DNA from: Oasisia sp. SBJ-2009
Lineage: Eukaryota; Annelida; Polychaeta; Sabellida; Siboglinidae
Reading direction: 5' to 3'
Assembly: GCA_964017155.1 (NCBI GenBank)
Contig: OZ024857.1
Location: 43,964,993 to 44,028,992, forward strand
Length of the DNA stretch: 64,000 bases
The notes under the pieces are model-generated. The model did no database searches and was not told the origin of the DNA. It worked only from the letters and a program-made list of their open reading frames with translations. Shown here piece by piece: positions 48,153-57,810 of this stretch (position 1 is its first letter; each line of letters opens with the position of its first letter). Made by a program: the position numbers and the translations under genes.

Positions 48153-48157
<5 letters not shown>
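47187..48157. other. Unassigned, moderately GC-rich
   Basis: Overlapping minus-strand frames (47,275-47,692, one with a basic TRTKKKRWQQ stretch) resemble nothing known. No repeat copies were found. Confidence 0.4.
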
Positions 48158-48249
<92 letters not shown>

Positions 48250-48338
48250 GTATGTATATATATATTGTTATGTTTCGCTGTGTATGTGCAGGCGTGTGTG
48301 TATGTGTGTGTATATGTATATATATATATATGTTTATG

Positions 48339-48423
<85 letters not shown>

Positions 48424-48425
48424 GT
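48158..48425. repeat. Two (TA)n arrays with (TG)n link
   Basis: TA runs at about 48,158-48,243 and 48,345-48,410 are joined by TATG/TGTG-rich sequence. Confidence 0.95.
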
Positions 48426-48776
48426 ATACCTGTGTATACGTTAGTACGCCCATGTTAACTCCTGGACACGTCCGTATAAACACACACCTTGTTTCCCTTG
48501 CTTCCTGTACATGCCCCCTTGGGCGTCATCAAGCGGAGGTCAGTTACACTGCTTCGGTCCCTGCCTACGGCTGAACAAGGGCCGTTTCTCTGCCTCGCGC
48601 ATTCTCCCACTCCGTTTAGTGGGCGCTATTTTGGACCCTCTCTCTTGCGCTTTTCAGTGTCCTGTTCACTTCGTTTTTATTTTACACACCGGGATTAGCA
48701 GGATGTCTCGTTTGCACTTTTTCATTTGTATGCATTTGGTTTATATTTTTACGCGCGACGTACGCCGATGTACTTT
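48426..48776. other. Unassigned spacer
   Basis: No feature recognised. Confidence 0.4.
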
Positions 48777-49560
48777 CAGAGGTGTCGTCTGTTTCGGCTG
48801 TGCGTGATTTACCTCATTGCCTTACGCCATGTATATGGCCGTAATAAGCTAGGATAACAGAGGTGTCGTCTTTTTCAGCTGTGCGTGATTTACCTCATTG
48901 CCTGGCGCCATGTCTATGGCCGTCATATGCTATGAAAACAGAGGTGTCGTCTGTTTCAGCTCTGCGTGATTTACCTCATTGCCTGGCGCCATGTATATGG
49001 CCGTAATATGCTAGGAAAACAGAGGTGTCGTCTGTTTCAGCTGTGCGTGATTTACCTAATTGACTGGCGCCAAGTATATGGCCGTCACATGCTAGGTTAA
49101 CAGAGGTGTCGTCTGTTTCAGCTGTGCGTGATTTACCTCATTGCCTGGCGCCAAGTATATGGCCGTAATATGCTAGGATAACAGAGGTGTCGTCTGTTTC
49201 AGCTGTGCGTGATGTACCTCATTGCCTGGCGCCAAGTATATGGCCGTAATATGCTAGGATAACAGAGGTGTCGTCTGTTTCAGCTGTGCGTGTTTTACCT
49301 CATTGCCCGGCGTCAAGTATATGGCCGTAATATGCTAGGATAACAGAGGTGTCGTCTGTTTCGGCTGTGCGTGATTTACTTCATTGACTGGCGCCACGTA
49401 TATGGCCGTAATATGCTAGGATAACAGCGGTGTCGTCTGTTTCAGCTGTGCGTGATTTACCTCAATGACTGGCGCCAAGTATATGGCCGTAATATGCTAG
49501 GATAACAGAGGTGTTGTCTGTTTCAGCTGTGCGTGATTTACCTCACGGCCCTACCTGGCG
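48777..49560 (+). repeat. 81-bp tandem array, ~9.7 units
   Basis: Units start CAGAGGTGTCGTCTGTTTCA at 48,777, 48,858, 48,939, 49,020, 49,101, 49,182, 49,263, 49,344, 49,425 and 49,506, exactly 81 bp apart with no length change. Each contains a splice-acceptor-like TCTGTTTCAG and GGCGCCAAGTATATGGCCGT. All six frames contain a stop in each consensus unit, so it is not coding despite the period being a multiple of three. Confidence 0.95.
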
Positions 49561-49574
49561 ACAAGTATATTGGC

Positions 49575-49745
49575 CTTAATTTAATAATAACAATAATAAT
49601 ATAAGCATTTATATAGCACCATTAATCCAAGTTACCTTGTTCGAAGGCGCTGTTACAAGAAATCATAGAAAGATACCCAAAGTTAAAACTCGTTAAAACA
49701 TGACATGAAATATCTACATTAGTTAAAAAAAAAAAAAAACACACA
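49575..49745 (-). mobile_element. L2/SINE-type 3' tail insertion
   Basis: On the minus strand: a T-rich start, GGCGCTCGAACAAGG-like sequence (GCCTTCGAACAAGGTAAC), GGTGCTATATAAATGC and a (TTATTG)n tail. This matches the form of L2-type LINE/SINE 3' ends. It separates the regular 81-bp array from diverged units. Confidence 0.6.
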
Positions 49746-49747
49746 GA

Positions 49748-50500
49748 GAGATGTCGTCTGTTTCGGCTGTGCGTTACTTGCCGCCGTGTATCATCGATGT
49801 TGCTACTGGCGCCAAGTGGGTTGGCAGTACCTGCGAGTCGTCGTCTGTTTCAGCTGTGTGTGTGTTTTGCCTGCGTCATACACGGGCGGTTCGGCCTAGT
49901 GCCAAGTGTATTGCCGGATGTCTTTTTCAGCTGTGCGTTCTTTGCCGGCGTGATCCACATATGTCTATCTGGTGCCTATCCTCGTTCACCCAGGCTAGGT
50001 GAAATGGCGGAATTGTCACCTCTCAACTCTGCCTGGGAAATTATGGGCTGCAAGTGTAACCGCCAAAGCGACCTTCTACCAGATTAGGGTAGTTACCCTG
50101 ATTGCTTCCCAGGCCGTTTTTCACATAACTAATAGAATAACGACACTCTTTAGCAGTTATTGCTGTATTTTAAAACTATTCAAAACGTAAAACTTATACT
50201 ACCACGAAAATAAAATTTAAAATGTCCGGTTGTTTCTGTTATGTATTCAGCTGGATTAAACAGTATCCATGACATGGCAGCATGGCTTAGCCTCACACGG
50301 ATCAATTTTACAGGCCGGCAAAGTCGCCAGAATGTCTTCTCGGCGTAGTTCTGCAGCCGCCCGACAGTCGGTTAAGCGAGACTCCCTGGCGTCATGTATA
50401 TTGACCAATACATACATGCCAGTTGTTTGCGAAGCGTCGTCTGTTTCAGCTGTGTTTGTTTTGCTTACGTATTACACAGTTGCTCTACCTGGCGGGAAGA
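49748..50500 (+). repeat. Diverged relatives of the 81-bp unit
   Basis: GTCGTCTGTTTC(A/G)GCTGTG recurs at about 49,752, 49,839 and 50,436, with shorter TTTTTCAGCTGTGCGT at 49,923 and GGCGCCAAGTGG or similar downstream. These are older, length-variable units of the array. Confidence 0.6.
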
Positions 50501-51867
50501 ATATTGACCGCCAGATTCCACTTCACACTCAGTTCACGTTTTTTATCCGGTGCCGGCCGACTTCCGCGCCGGTGTGCGTGTCACATTTGATTGGACGCGT
50601 GTTCACATCGTTCGGCCTGTGTTCGCATTGCTTGTTTTTGAACGGTGTTCACTTAGTTTGGGCGCCCGTTGTGGTTGACGTGATTACTTTGATGCATGTC
50701 CGATTTGTTTGGGCGGCTCTTATTGTCAGGCACATGGGGTTATCCGACTCTGGGCCACTTGGTTTTGGGTGGTTGCTATTTTCGGGCTCGGCCTATTATG
50801 TATAAGCCATGCCCACACTTTCTACGCGCAGGATGTCGTCCGACCGCGGATTTTGTCTACCCCGGTTTGACGTGTTTGGGCGCTTGATGCGGTCTGCTCT
50901 TGTCTACGCAGTTGCCCCATTTCTATATTCTGCTTGGCTGTTCTGGGTGGATCGTGTTTATGTGTCTTATTCATTTGTTGTGACGCATGTGCTGGAGGAT
51001 ATAATCACTTTGGATTGCTGTCCTTATCTGGGACGTATGTTACGATGTGCCATCGTCTGCTCTAATGATCCGTGTCCACGTGGTTATGCATGGTAGGTGT
51101 TTGTTTTCCAACACTGTTCTCATCTTCCATGGCCTTCTTGTTTCGGCGCATGTTATTGGGTGTCTGGGGGGGGGGGGGTAGGCTCCACTGTTCCAGTGGA
51201 GGGTGGGGTTGTTTTTCCCCCTTTACGGTTTCTGTCAATGTATACTTTCGCTTAACGCATGTGTTTTCTGTCGATACACTATTATGTATTACATTGTATC
51301 AGTATACATGCAAGTAGCTGATTGTACGATAGGCTTTTTGTTGTACTTGGATGCTTATCATTTACCATAATACTGTATGTCTTTCAAGGTACAATCAGCA
51401 GAGCGCACACTTCAAGTGAGCGCCAGGCAATCCAGTTGTAAATAAAATATCTAGATTGCCATATTACCATTACAAGGTATTTTGTGTCTTATTGATCTAC
51501 CGTAAACAGAGCCAGGCCCAGCTGTAGTTTATTAGGGAGTATTAAGGGCCACTTACGAGTGGGAAGGGCGCAGGCACGCAAAAAATAAGCCAATGTCACT
51601 TGGCGTTACCAATACATAGCGCTCCCCAGACGTATCACGACGGCAAAGGCGATGTCTCGCAATTTGCGAATATGTCCCCAAAACTAAGGCTACATCATTA
51701 AGTTTTTATTCTATGTACTGCAGCTATATTTGTTTTAATCAAACAATTATAAAATAGAGCTAATTGTTTTTTTCAACTTCGCAATGCACACGCTAGACAT
51801 AGCCTTTGACAAAGCCGGGATTTGACTGGGCTGCGCTAATTGCTCGCGACTTGTGACATTGGCTTAT
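50501..51867 (+). other. G/T-rich interior
   Basis: The plus strand is visibly rich in G and T over about 50,520-51,320. Overlapping frames of 63-178 codons match nothing known. A G10 run lies near 51,169 and an AATAAA signal at 51,441. A 17-bp inverted repeat (AAATAAGCCAATGTCAC at 51,585, partner at 51,853-51,869) abuts the right arm. Confidence 0.45.
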
Positions 51868-52018
51868 TTACGTCGACTCGACGGAATTAAATTGATCTAA
51901 ATCACAATTAAAAATAAATATATATTTTATTCTTTTTTGCGGGAGTGGTGCACTGCAGAATGACATTCCAAACATACGGTTTGAAAAGGCCTTAATAACT
52001 TAGGCCAGTTAACTGGAA

Positions 52019-52230
52019 GATCTTATTAGTGATACGGATTGATACGGATTCTTACATAATTTTAGGTCAAAAAAACGGATTGTCATCCCAAAAATGTGGC
52101 ATGTTTGTAAAACACAGTAACACAAGCGAGCTAGTTACACTGACATTTTGACATCCGGCTTCAGAGTAACCACTGGACACACATTTCATATGTTTTCTAA
52201 GCAAACAATTTACAACACTGTGATATTGAT
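52019..52230. other. Spacer
   Basis: Unassigned sequence between the inverted-repeat unit and the LINE. GATACGGATT is duplicated at 52,031. Confidence 0.4.
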
Positions 52231-53515
52231 TTAACAAGGTTTAACATGTTGCCGTCCAGAACCAAGCTCCAGACGGCATGTGAACAAGGAAGCCTATGGC
52301 TTATCGAGTGTTCACGTAAAATTATAAATATACAATATTATAAAATGCACTAAAATGCTACTAATTAAAATACGTTGTCTCTAAAAATACGTAAGTTAAT
52401 AAAAAGTATTCGTTGTATTGTCCTACAATAACACAATTTGTTATAATTAAAATAAATATATGAATAAATAATGTAATCATTATTAAAACAATGTCTAAAA
52501 CATTTAAGTGTTCAACTTAGGTATAGCCCGCTCTTGCCAGATAATTGTCAATTTTATTTTTAAACATATTTACACTGCTGGCATTTACACAATCATGAGT
52601 TAAATGATTCCAATCATTTATTGTTCTCTGGGAGAAGGGGAATTTTCTTTTATCTAACCTACAGTATGCCTTGACTAACGCTGCCTTATGCCCCCTTGTC
52701 ATACTATCTTCTATTAGTTTGAAAAAATGTTTGCTTGCTATCAATATCTTCATACCCATTCAATATCTTAAAAACTTCTATTTGATCTGCTCTTAATCTT
52801 CTAGTTTCTAACGTTGTCAATCTACATTCTAACAGGCGTCTTTCATAGCATGAATGTTTAAGTTCTGGAATGAGTTTAGTTGCTCTCCTTTGGACTCTTT
52901 CAAGTTTATCGATGTCTTTCTTAAGATATGGCCTCCATACCTGAATGCAATATTCCACGTGTGGCCTAACTATTGCCTTGTATAATGGTATGATTACAGT
53001 TTTATCTGTATATGTGATGTTCCTTCTAATTAGTCCTAGTATTTGATTGCCTTTTGCAGCAGCAAGTCCACATTGCCCTGAAGCTGTCATGTCGGCACTA
53101 ACTGTAACTCCCTAGTCCTTTTCTTTTACACTTGTGCCTAATATATATAATTTGATAAAGTATTCTTTGCTCATATTACCATGTCCAATGTGGATACATT
53201 TACATCTACCAAAATTAAATAACATATGCCACTGTTCAGACCATTTGACTAACTTGGTTAGATCATCTTGTAAACTTTCTTTATCTGTAGCAGTTTTTAC
53301 AGTTCTGAACACTTATGTGTCCTTTGCAAATTTAAGTACTTTACTTGATAAGTCATCATCCAAATCATTTATAAATATCAAAAACAGTATTAGTCCCAAC
53401 ACCGACCCCTGTGGAACTCTACTAAAAACTGGTTTCCAGTTTGATATCTCCCCCTCTACTATTACTCTCTGTCTTCTATCTGTCAACCAACATTTCTGGC
53501 AGTCAGCAGGACTAC
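52231..53515 (-). pseudogene. 5'-truncated CR1-like LINE, copy 3
   Basis: Minus-strand copy of the 17,443 element. It begins near 53,505 at the codons for KWL-DRRQR and ends with FKNKIDNYLARAGYT (to 52,518), a 3' UTR hairpin (52,251-52,277) and a TTGTTAAA tail. RT core motifs PQGSVLG are present; the catalytic box reads FAKDT, so the first Asp is changed. Stops occur near 53,313 and 53,112. It differs more from the full copy than copy 2 does. Confidence 0.85.
52251..52277 (-). promoter_or_regulatory. LINE 3' UTR stem-loop (copy 3)
   Basis: GCCGTCTGGAG pairs with TTCTGGACGGC on the minus strand. Relative to 20,407-20,434 an A-T pair has become G-C, keeping the stem. Confidence 0.65.
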
Positions 53516-54086
53516 CTAGTTGAGATTTTTTGTAGTCCTCAGATATATCTGGTAGTCAGGAAGTGGCCCAGATTTAAGCAAAATAACACGACAAACAAAC
53601 AATTTGAAAAATATTCATAAATTTGTGGTAGCCCATCGGACTACTGCTGTCATCATTTTTGGTAGTCCAACTGAATTTCTGGTAGTCCTCGGACTACCAG
53701 ACTACCACTATTTCGACCCCTATATGCCAGAGTGCTTTGTATACCACAATGCATTGCATGCACAGAGAAAAGGCAAAATGGCGATATCTTTTGAGACAAG
53801 AGCTCCATTAAAGGACTTTGTGCACATTTGTGCTATCAATTAGTAAGTCATTACTGTAATTATATTATCGTCCACACAATACTTTACACTACTGCACATG
53901 AATCCCGCTGAATCCACCTAAATAAATAGTCACTAAACAGCGTTAAACATAGGCCATTTTAACTGACTAACTACTACAACTTTTTATTGACGGATTATCA
54001 TGATATTTGTATACACATTAATCTATCTCTCTTCTTTGTTTGTAACTTTTCAAAATGGCCGTACTCATTAACGTAATCTCGCAAAT
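53516..54086. other. GGTAGTC-rich stretch, no gene
   Basis: GGTAGTC or its complement recurs at least six times between 53,490 and 53,710, including a perfect 10-bp palindrome CTGGTAGTCC-tc-GGACTACCAG at 53,679-53,700. It may be the edge of an unrecognised DNA transposon. The rest is unassigned. Confidence 0.4.
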
Positions 54087-54365
54087 AATTTTGAAAGATG
54101 GGACATGTCAGCGTGATCCAACATGGCCGCATGCATAAACAATGAAAAGCAAAATACGATACAGAGAGTAAAAACAATTATTAACCTCTCTCAAGCATCA
54201 CAAAAAAATCAGCTATCAGCACAGAATCGTGGAATGACATTATAACAACATTATAATTTTTTTAAACGAACAGGTATGTTGCATGATGATAAACTATGGA
54301 CACTAAACCGTGACCCCTGTCTCTCCATGTTGTCAGAAGGGGCGGCAAATCGGTCTGACCTCCCT
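54087..54365 (+). repeat. Direct repeat U, copy 2
   Basis: Second copy of 23,580-23,857. Confidence 0.75.
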
Positions 54366-54454
54366 AGTTTATGTAGATAGTATCCTCTAGGGAGTGGTAC
54401 CAGTAAATACTCAAACTGGCGTTTATGGTAGAGTAGGTAGTCAGTTGTGTATAA

Positions 54455-55607
54455 CAGGGTTGGGTTCAAATACGTATTTGTATTTGAATACCCACATTTG
54501 GTGTATTTGTATTCGATATTTGGTCTGTATTTGAAAAGTATTTGCAAATGCAATCAAATTAATACATATAAAAGTTACCATTTTACCAACGAAAGGTAAA
54601 GGATTGCCTGACATAAACTGGGTTAGGAGTCAAGACAGAATGTGTTTCAACTGTGGGCAGGCAGCACTGAGAACATTGGACTACAATCAAGCTGGTCAAA
54701 CATTAGCAGCAATGAATGAATGGGAAGCCAGTGAAGCTTATCAATAGCCATAAAGACAGGTTATCACAGGGAATGTGCTTCAAAGAATCCTGCTGTGTAA
54801 GCATCCCGGGCTAGGAGGCTTACTCCAGTGCAGGGGAAGAGCTACCAATTAACATACAGTTGGCACACTAGCACAACAAGGGAAGTTTAGTAAACCTGCC
54901 TGCCAACTAGCCAACAGCTGATAATCAAGGACATACACTAAGGAAACCATCAGAAACAATCACCCGTCAAGCCATCACATGGAACCCCCCAGGAAAGAGG
55001 AGAAGAGGTAGGCCTGGAAACACCTGGCACAGAGACACCGAGAAAGAAACAAAGGAGATGGGATACACCAGGAGAGAAATGGAGAAGATGGCCACTGACA
55101 GAAAAGGTGGCGTTCCTTAGTCGATTGCCTATGCTCCGAGCGAGCGAAAAGGCATAAGTAAGTAAGTAAGTAAGTAAGCAAGCAAGCAAGCAAGCAAGTA
55201 AGTAAGTTTTGTCTTTACCAGGCATGGGGTCAAACCTGCCAAACTGATTACCTTTACTACAAGCACCTTTCACCAAATAATTATTTTCAACCTTCAAAAT
55301 ACCCATTTATTGCAACTAGTAACAATATAGACCCATGCCCATGTAAAACAAAGTAACTTTGCCACAATTTTGATGTTGTATGTTGGGTTAGGGTGATAAC
55401 AAATTATGTGATGCATTTGAAATATAATGGAAACACGGTCCATGTACATTATAATCGTATTTGAATCAAATTTAAAAAATGGCAATATATTTGAATCGAA
55501 TTTGAATAAAAAAATGGCATTTGAATTGAAATCTATAAAGCAGTGTATTTGTATTTGATTCGTCTGAGTTGTATTTGTCCCAAAATGTATATTTGGGACC
55601 AACCCTG
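54455..55607. mobile_element. hAT-type non-autonomous element
   Basis: Ends CAGGGTTGG...CCAACCCTG, with GTATTTG/CAAATAC subterminal repeats typical of a large hAT group. They are flanked by GTGTATAA (54,447-54,454) and ATGTATAA (55,608-55,615), an 8-bp target duplication with one change. 54,595-54,945 matches the minus strand of 61,845-62,140. A LINE tail is nested at 54,955-55,205. No transposase frame. Confidence 0.82.
54955..55205 (+). pseudogene. LINE C-terminal fragment with (TAAG)n tail
   Basis: Plus strand reads ITRQAITWNPPGKRRRGRPG then NTWHRDTEKETKEMGYTRRE and MATDRK before a stop, a very common C-terminus of invertebrate non-LTR retrotransposon polyproteins. A (TAAG)n/(CAAG)n microsatellite tail follows at 55,156. 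It is a heavily 5'-truncated copy inside the hAT element. Confidence 0.75.
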
Positions 55608-55710
55608 ATGTATAACATAAAGTGTGCTGCAGTGGCTGTCCACAATAAACAGTCTTTCTAAAGACTAAGTTGGTATGTACCGACTAAGCTAATTTTGAGT
55701 ACCCAGGCAA

Positions 55711-56006
55711 TCATAAAATGGCACCTTGCAAGCGAAGTCCCTTGAACTGGATGAGGTCTTCTGTCAATGATGCATACCCAACACCACTCGGTTTCATGGT
55801 AGATCTTAGTGGGCACTGCACAGTTTCTCCTGTCTCTGCGTGGCACAGAATACAAAGCTCCCAGTTAGTTCTTGGGGGTGGTCTTGATTGCTTGGATGCA
55901 GAGGGCTGGGTTGGGTCTATGCGCATATGACGCTTTGCCATAGTGACGATCGGGTCTGGAATGCTTGTATCTTCGCTTCGACCATCAGGCAGGGATCCTG
56001 CAACAC
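55711..56006 (-). CDS. Cys-motif coding fragment, possible exon
   Basis: On the minus strand an acceptor-like TTGTGTGTTGCAG precedes an open frame from about 56,000. An ATG at about 55,946 starts MAKRHMRIDPTQPSASKQ, then NWELCILCHAETGETVQCP, GVGYASLTEDLIQFKGL, and a stop at 55,711. The CxxC then C-P pattern after a Pro/Arg-rich start resembles the N-terminus of a large multi-copy protein family seen in invertebrate genomes, whose function I cannot name. It stops much earlier than that family would, so it is a fragment or an exon with a missing donor. Confidence 0.4.
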
Positions 56007-56016
56007 ACAAGAACAA

Positions 56017-57614
56017 TAACTGTGTTAGTACCAGCCACCACAGTTTGCATTCATTGGCATCAATATTTGATATTTTGAGGTAATTGACCTCTCACTGTCT
56101 TCAGAGGTCAAAGTTAGACACCTGTAAATAATGACCAACGCTCTGTGGAATATGTAGACACTTTTACTGTAACACAAATGCATGGTTTGTAAATCATAAA
56201 TATGTCTACCATTAACCAATGATGTCAAACATAAATATTCTGATACTTTGAGGTCATTGAACTATCACGGTCCTCAGGGGGCAAACCTGCCTTACCTCCA
56301 GATGACCCGATCTGAAAATGAAGCTTATGGCATGTACTGACACTGCTAGAAATGTCATGCTTCAGTCATAATTTGCACAATTCTTATGATATGAGAGATT
56401 ATTAGCTGTACTATTGTCACTGTGAGCCCCAAACCAGCTCCAGCTTAATATTTGAGCTTATAATCTGCTAGGATCCTCTGCTGGGAAGCCATGTATCTCA
56501 GAATCAGTAGACTAAAGTAGAAATGCACTTTGTGTCAGACATTCTGTTACTGAAACACTGGTAACTGGTCAGTAAGCATCATGAGTGGCAGAGGAAGTCC
56601 CATTGAGAACTGGTGGTAATTTCTTCGCACTCTTGAAGAAATGGCAAGATGAAGAAAGCCCAATGCCTACAATGTCAGGCAACTAATCCTAACAGTGCTG
56701 CATATGTGTTGCTAGTACATTCAAATTACTATTTTATCTGTATAGTGTTCGTACATTTTTTATTTTGACTAAGTGCACTGTTGTCCCCAAATTGCAAGGC
56801 AAAATAATTGTCTTGAAGTGAACATAATTTTATATTATCAAAAGCTAAGACAAAATCACAAAAGGATATAATTATCAAGTTATATTAGAATAATCATGAA
56901 GATATTTCTATGTTGTCCTTCTTACTCATGGGTTATTCATCACCTGTTTATATAGGTCAGTGGTACATATATAAGCCATGTGATCACTGACCTATATAAA
57001 GTGGTTATATAGAAGTCAGTGCATGTGGTGCATGGCATGGATTACCCATGGCGCAATCACACATTTAATCCATTCAATATCTATTGAAAGAATGCGCATC
57101 AATATATATCCACTATAAAATGTTGTTTGTTATGTATTTATGTTTAATAAATGTTATAATCGGGATAAAATATAAACAGAAAGATGTGTTTAGAATAGCG
57201 CTGAGTGGGACAGGTAGGGTAGATAGAGCAGATCCCTGATGACACTAGGGCACAGAAACATTAGAACAGATTGATTACTGATCAACTCTTCTGTGGGCAT
57301 TAGTATAATACAGTTTGATGACAAAAGCAATTTATGCCTTATGTTTTTTTTCAGTGTTTCAGTAGCAACATATTAATATTGTACTTATCAGTATATACTT
57401 GAAGTATTTTGTTTCTTTGGAATCGCATGGTGAACACATAGAGGTGAATCTGTGACACTGCCATTGAATATATTTTGGAATGTAATATTTAGTTGTAGTA
57501 TTGTTGTTTTCAGTCTTAATATAAATATAATTGTTCAAAAACAACCAGTACTGATGTATAATAATAATAATAAAACTGTATTTAGACACCATCAAATCCG
57601 GGACGTGTGTCCCG
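56017..57614. other. Unassigned; one hairpin
   Basis: A perfect 16-bp inverted repeat (TTTATATAGGTCAGTG at 56,947-56,962, partner 56,985-57,000) with a 22-nt loop is the only structure noted. No coding sequence recognised. Confidence 0.5.
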
Positions 57615-57810
57615 TTCACGGGTGTGTACATACATGTAAATAGTTAAATAAATAAATATAGTTAAGTTAAAATATAATGTTCACGGGTGTGTACATACAT
57701 GTAAATAGGTAAATAAATATTGTTAAGCTAAAATATAATGTTCACGGGTGTGTACACACATTTAAAAAGATAAATAAATAAATAAATATAGTTAAGCTAA
57801 AATATAATGT
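57615..57810 (-). repeat. ~64-bp tandem repeat at LINE 3' end
   Basis: Three units beginning GTTCACGGGTGTGTACATAC and ending TTAAAATATAAT or similar, with variable (TAAA)n inside. Confidence 0.85.

Noticed and set aside
48777..49560. Possible repeat protein with 27-codon units
   Set aside because: The 81-bp consensus contains a stop in every one of the six frames.
47275..51317. Frames of 60-178 codons inside the inverted-repeat unit
   Set aside because: They overlap in several frames, show no recognised motif and fall in compositionally skewed sequence. They are not supported as transposase.
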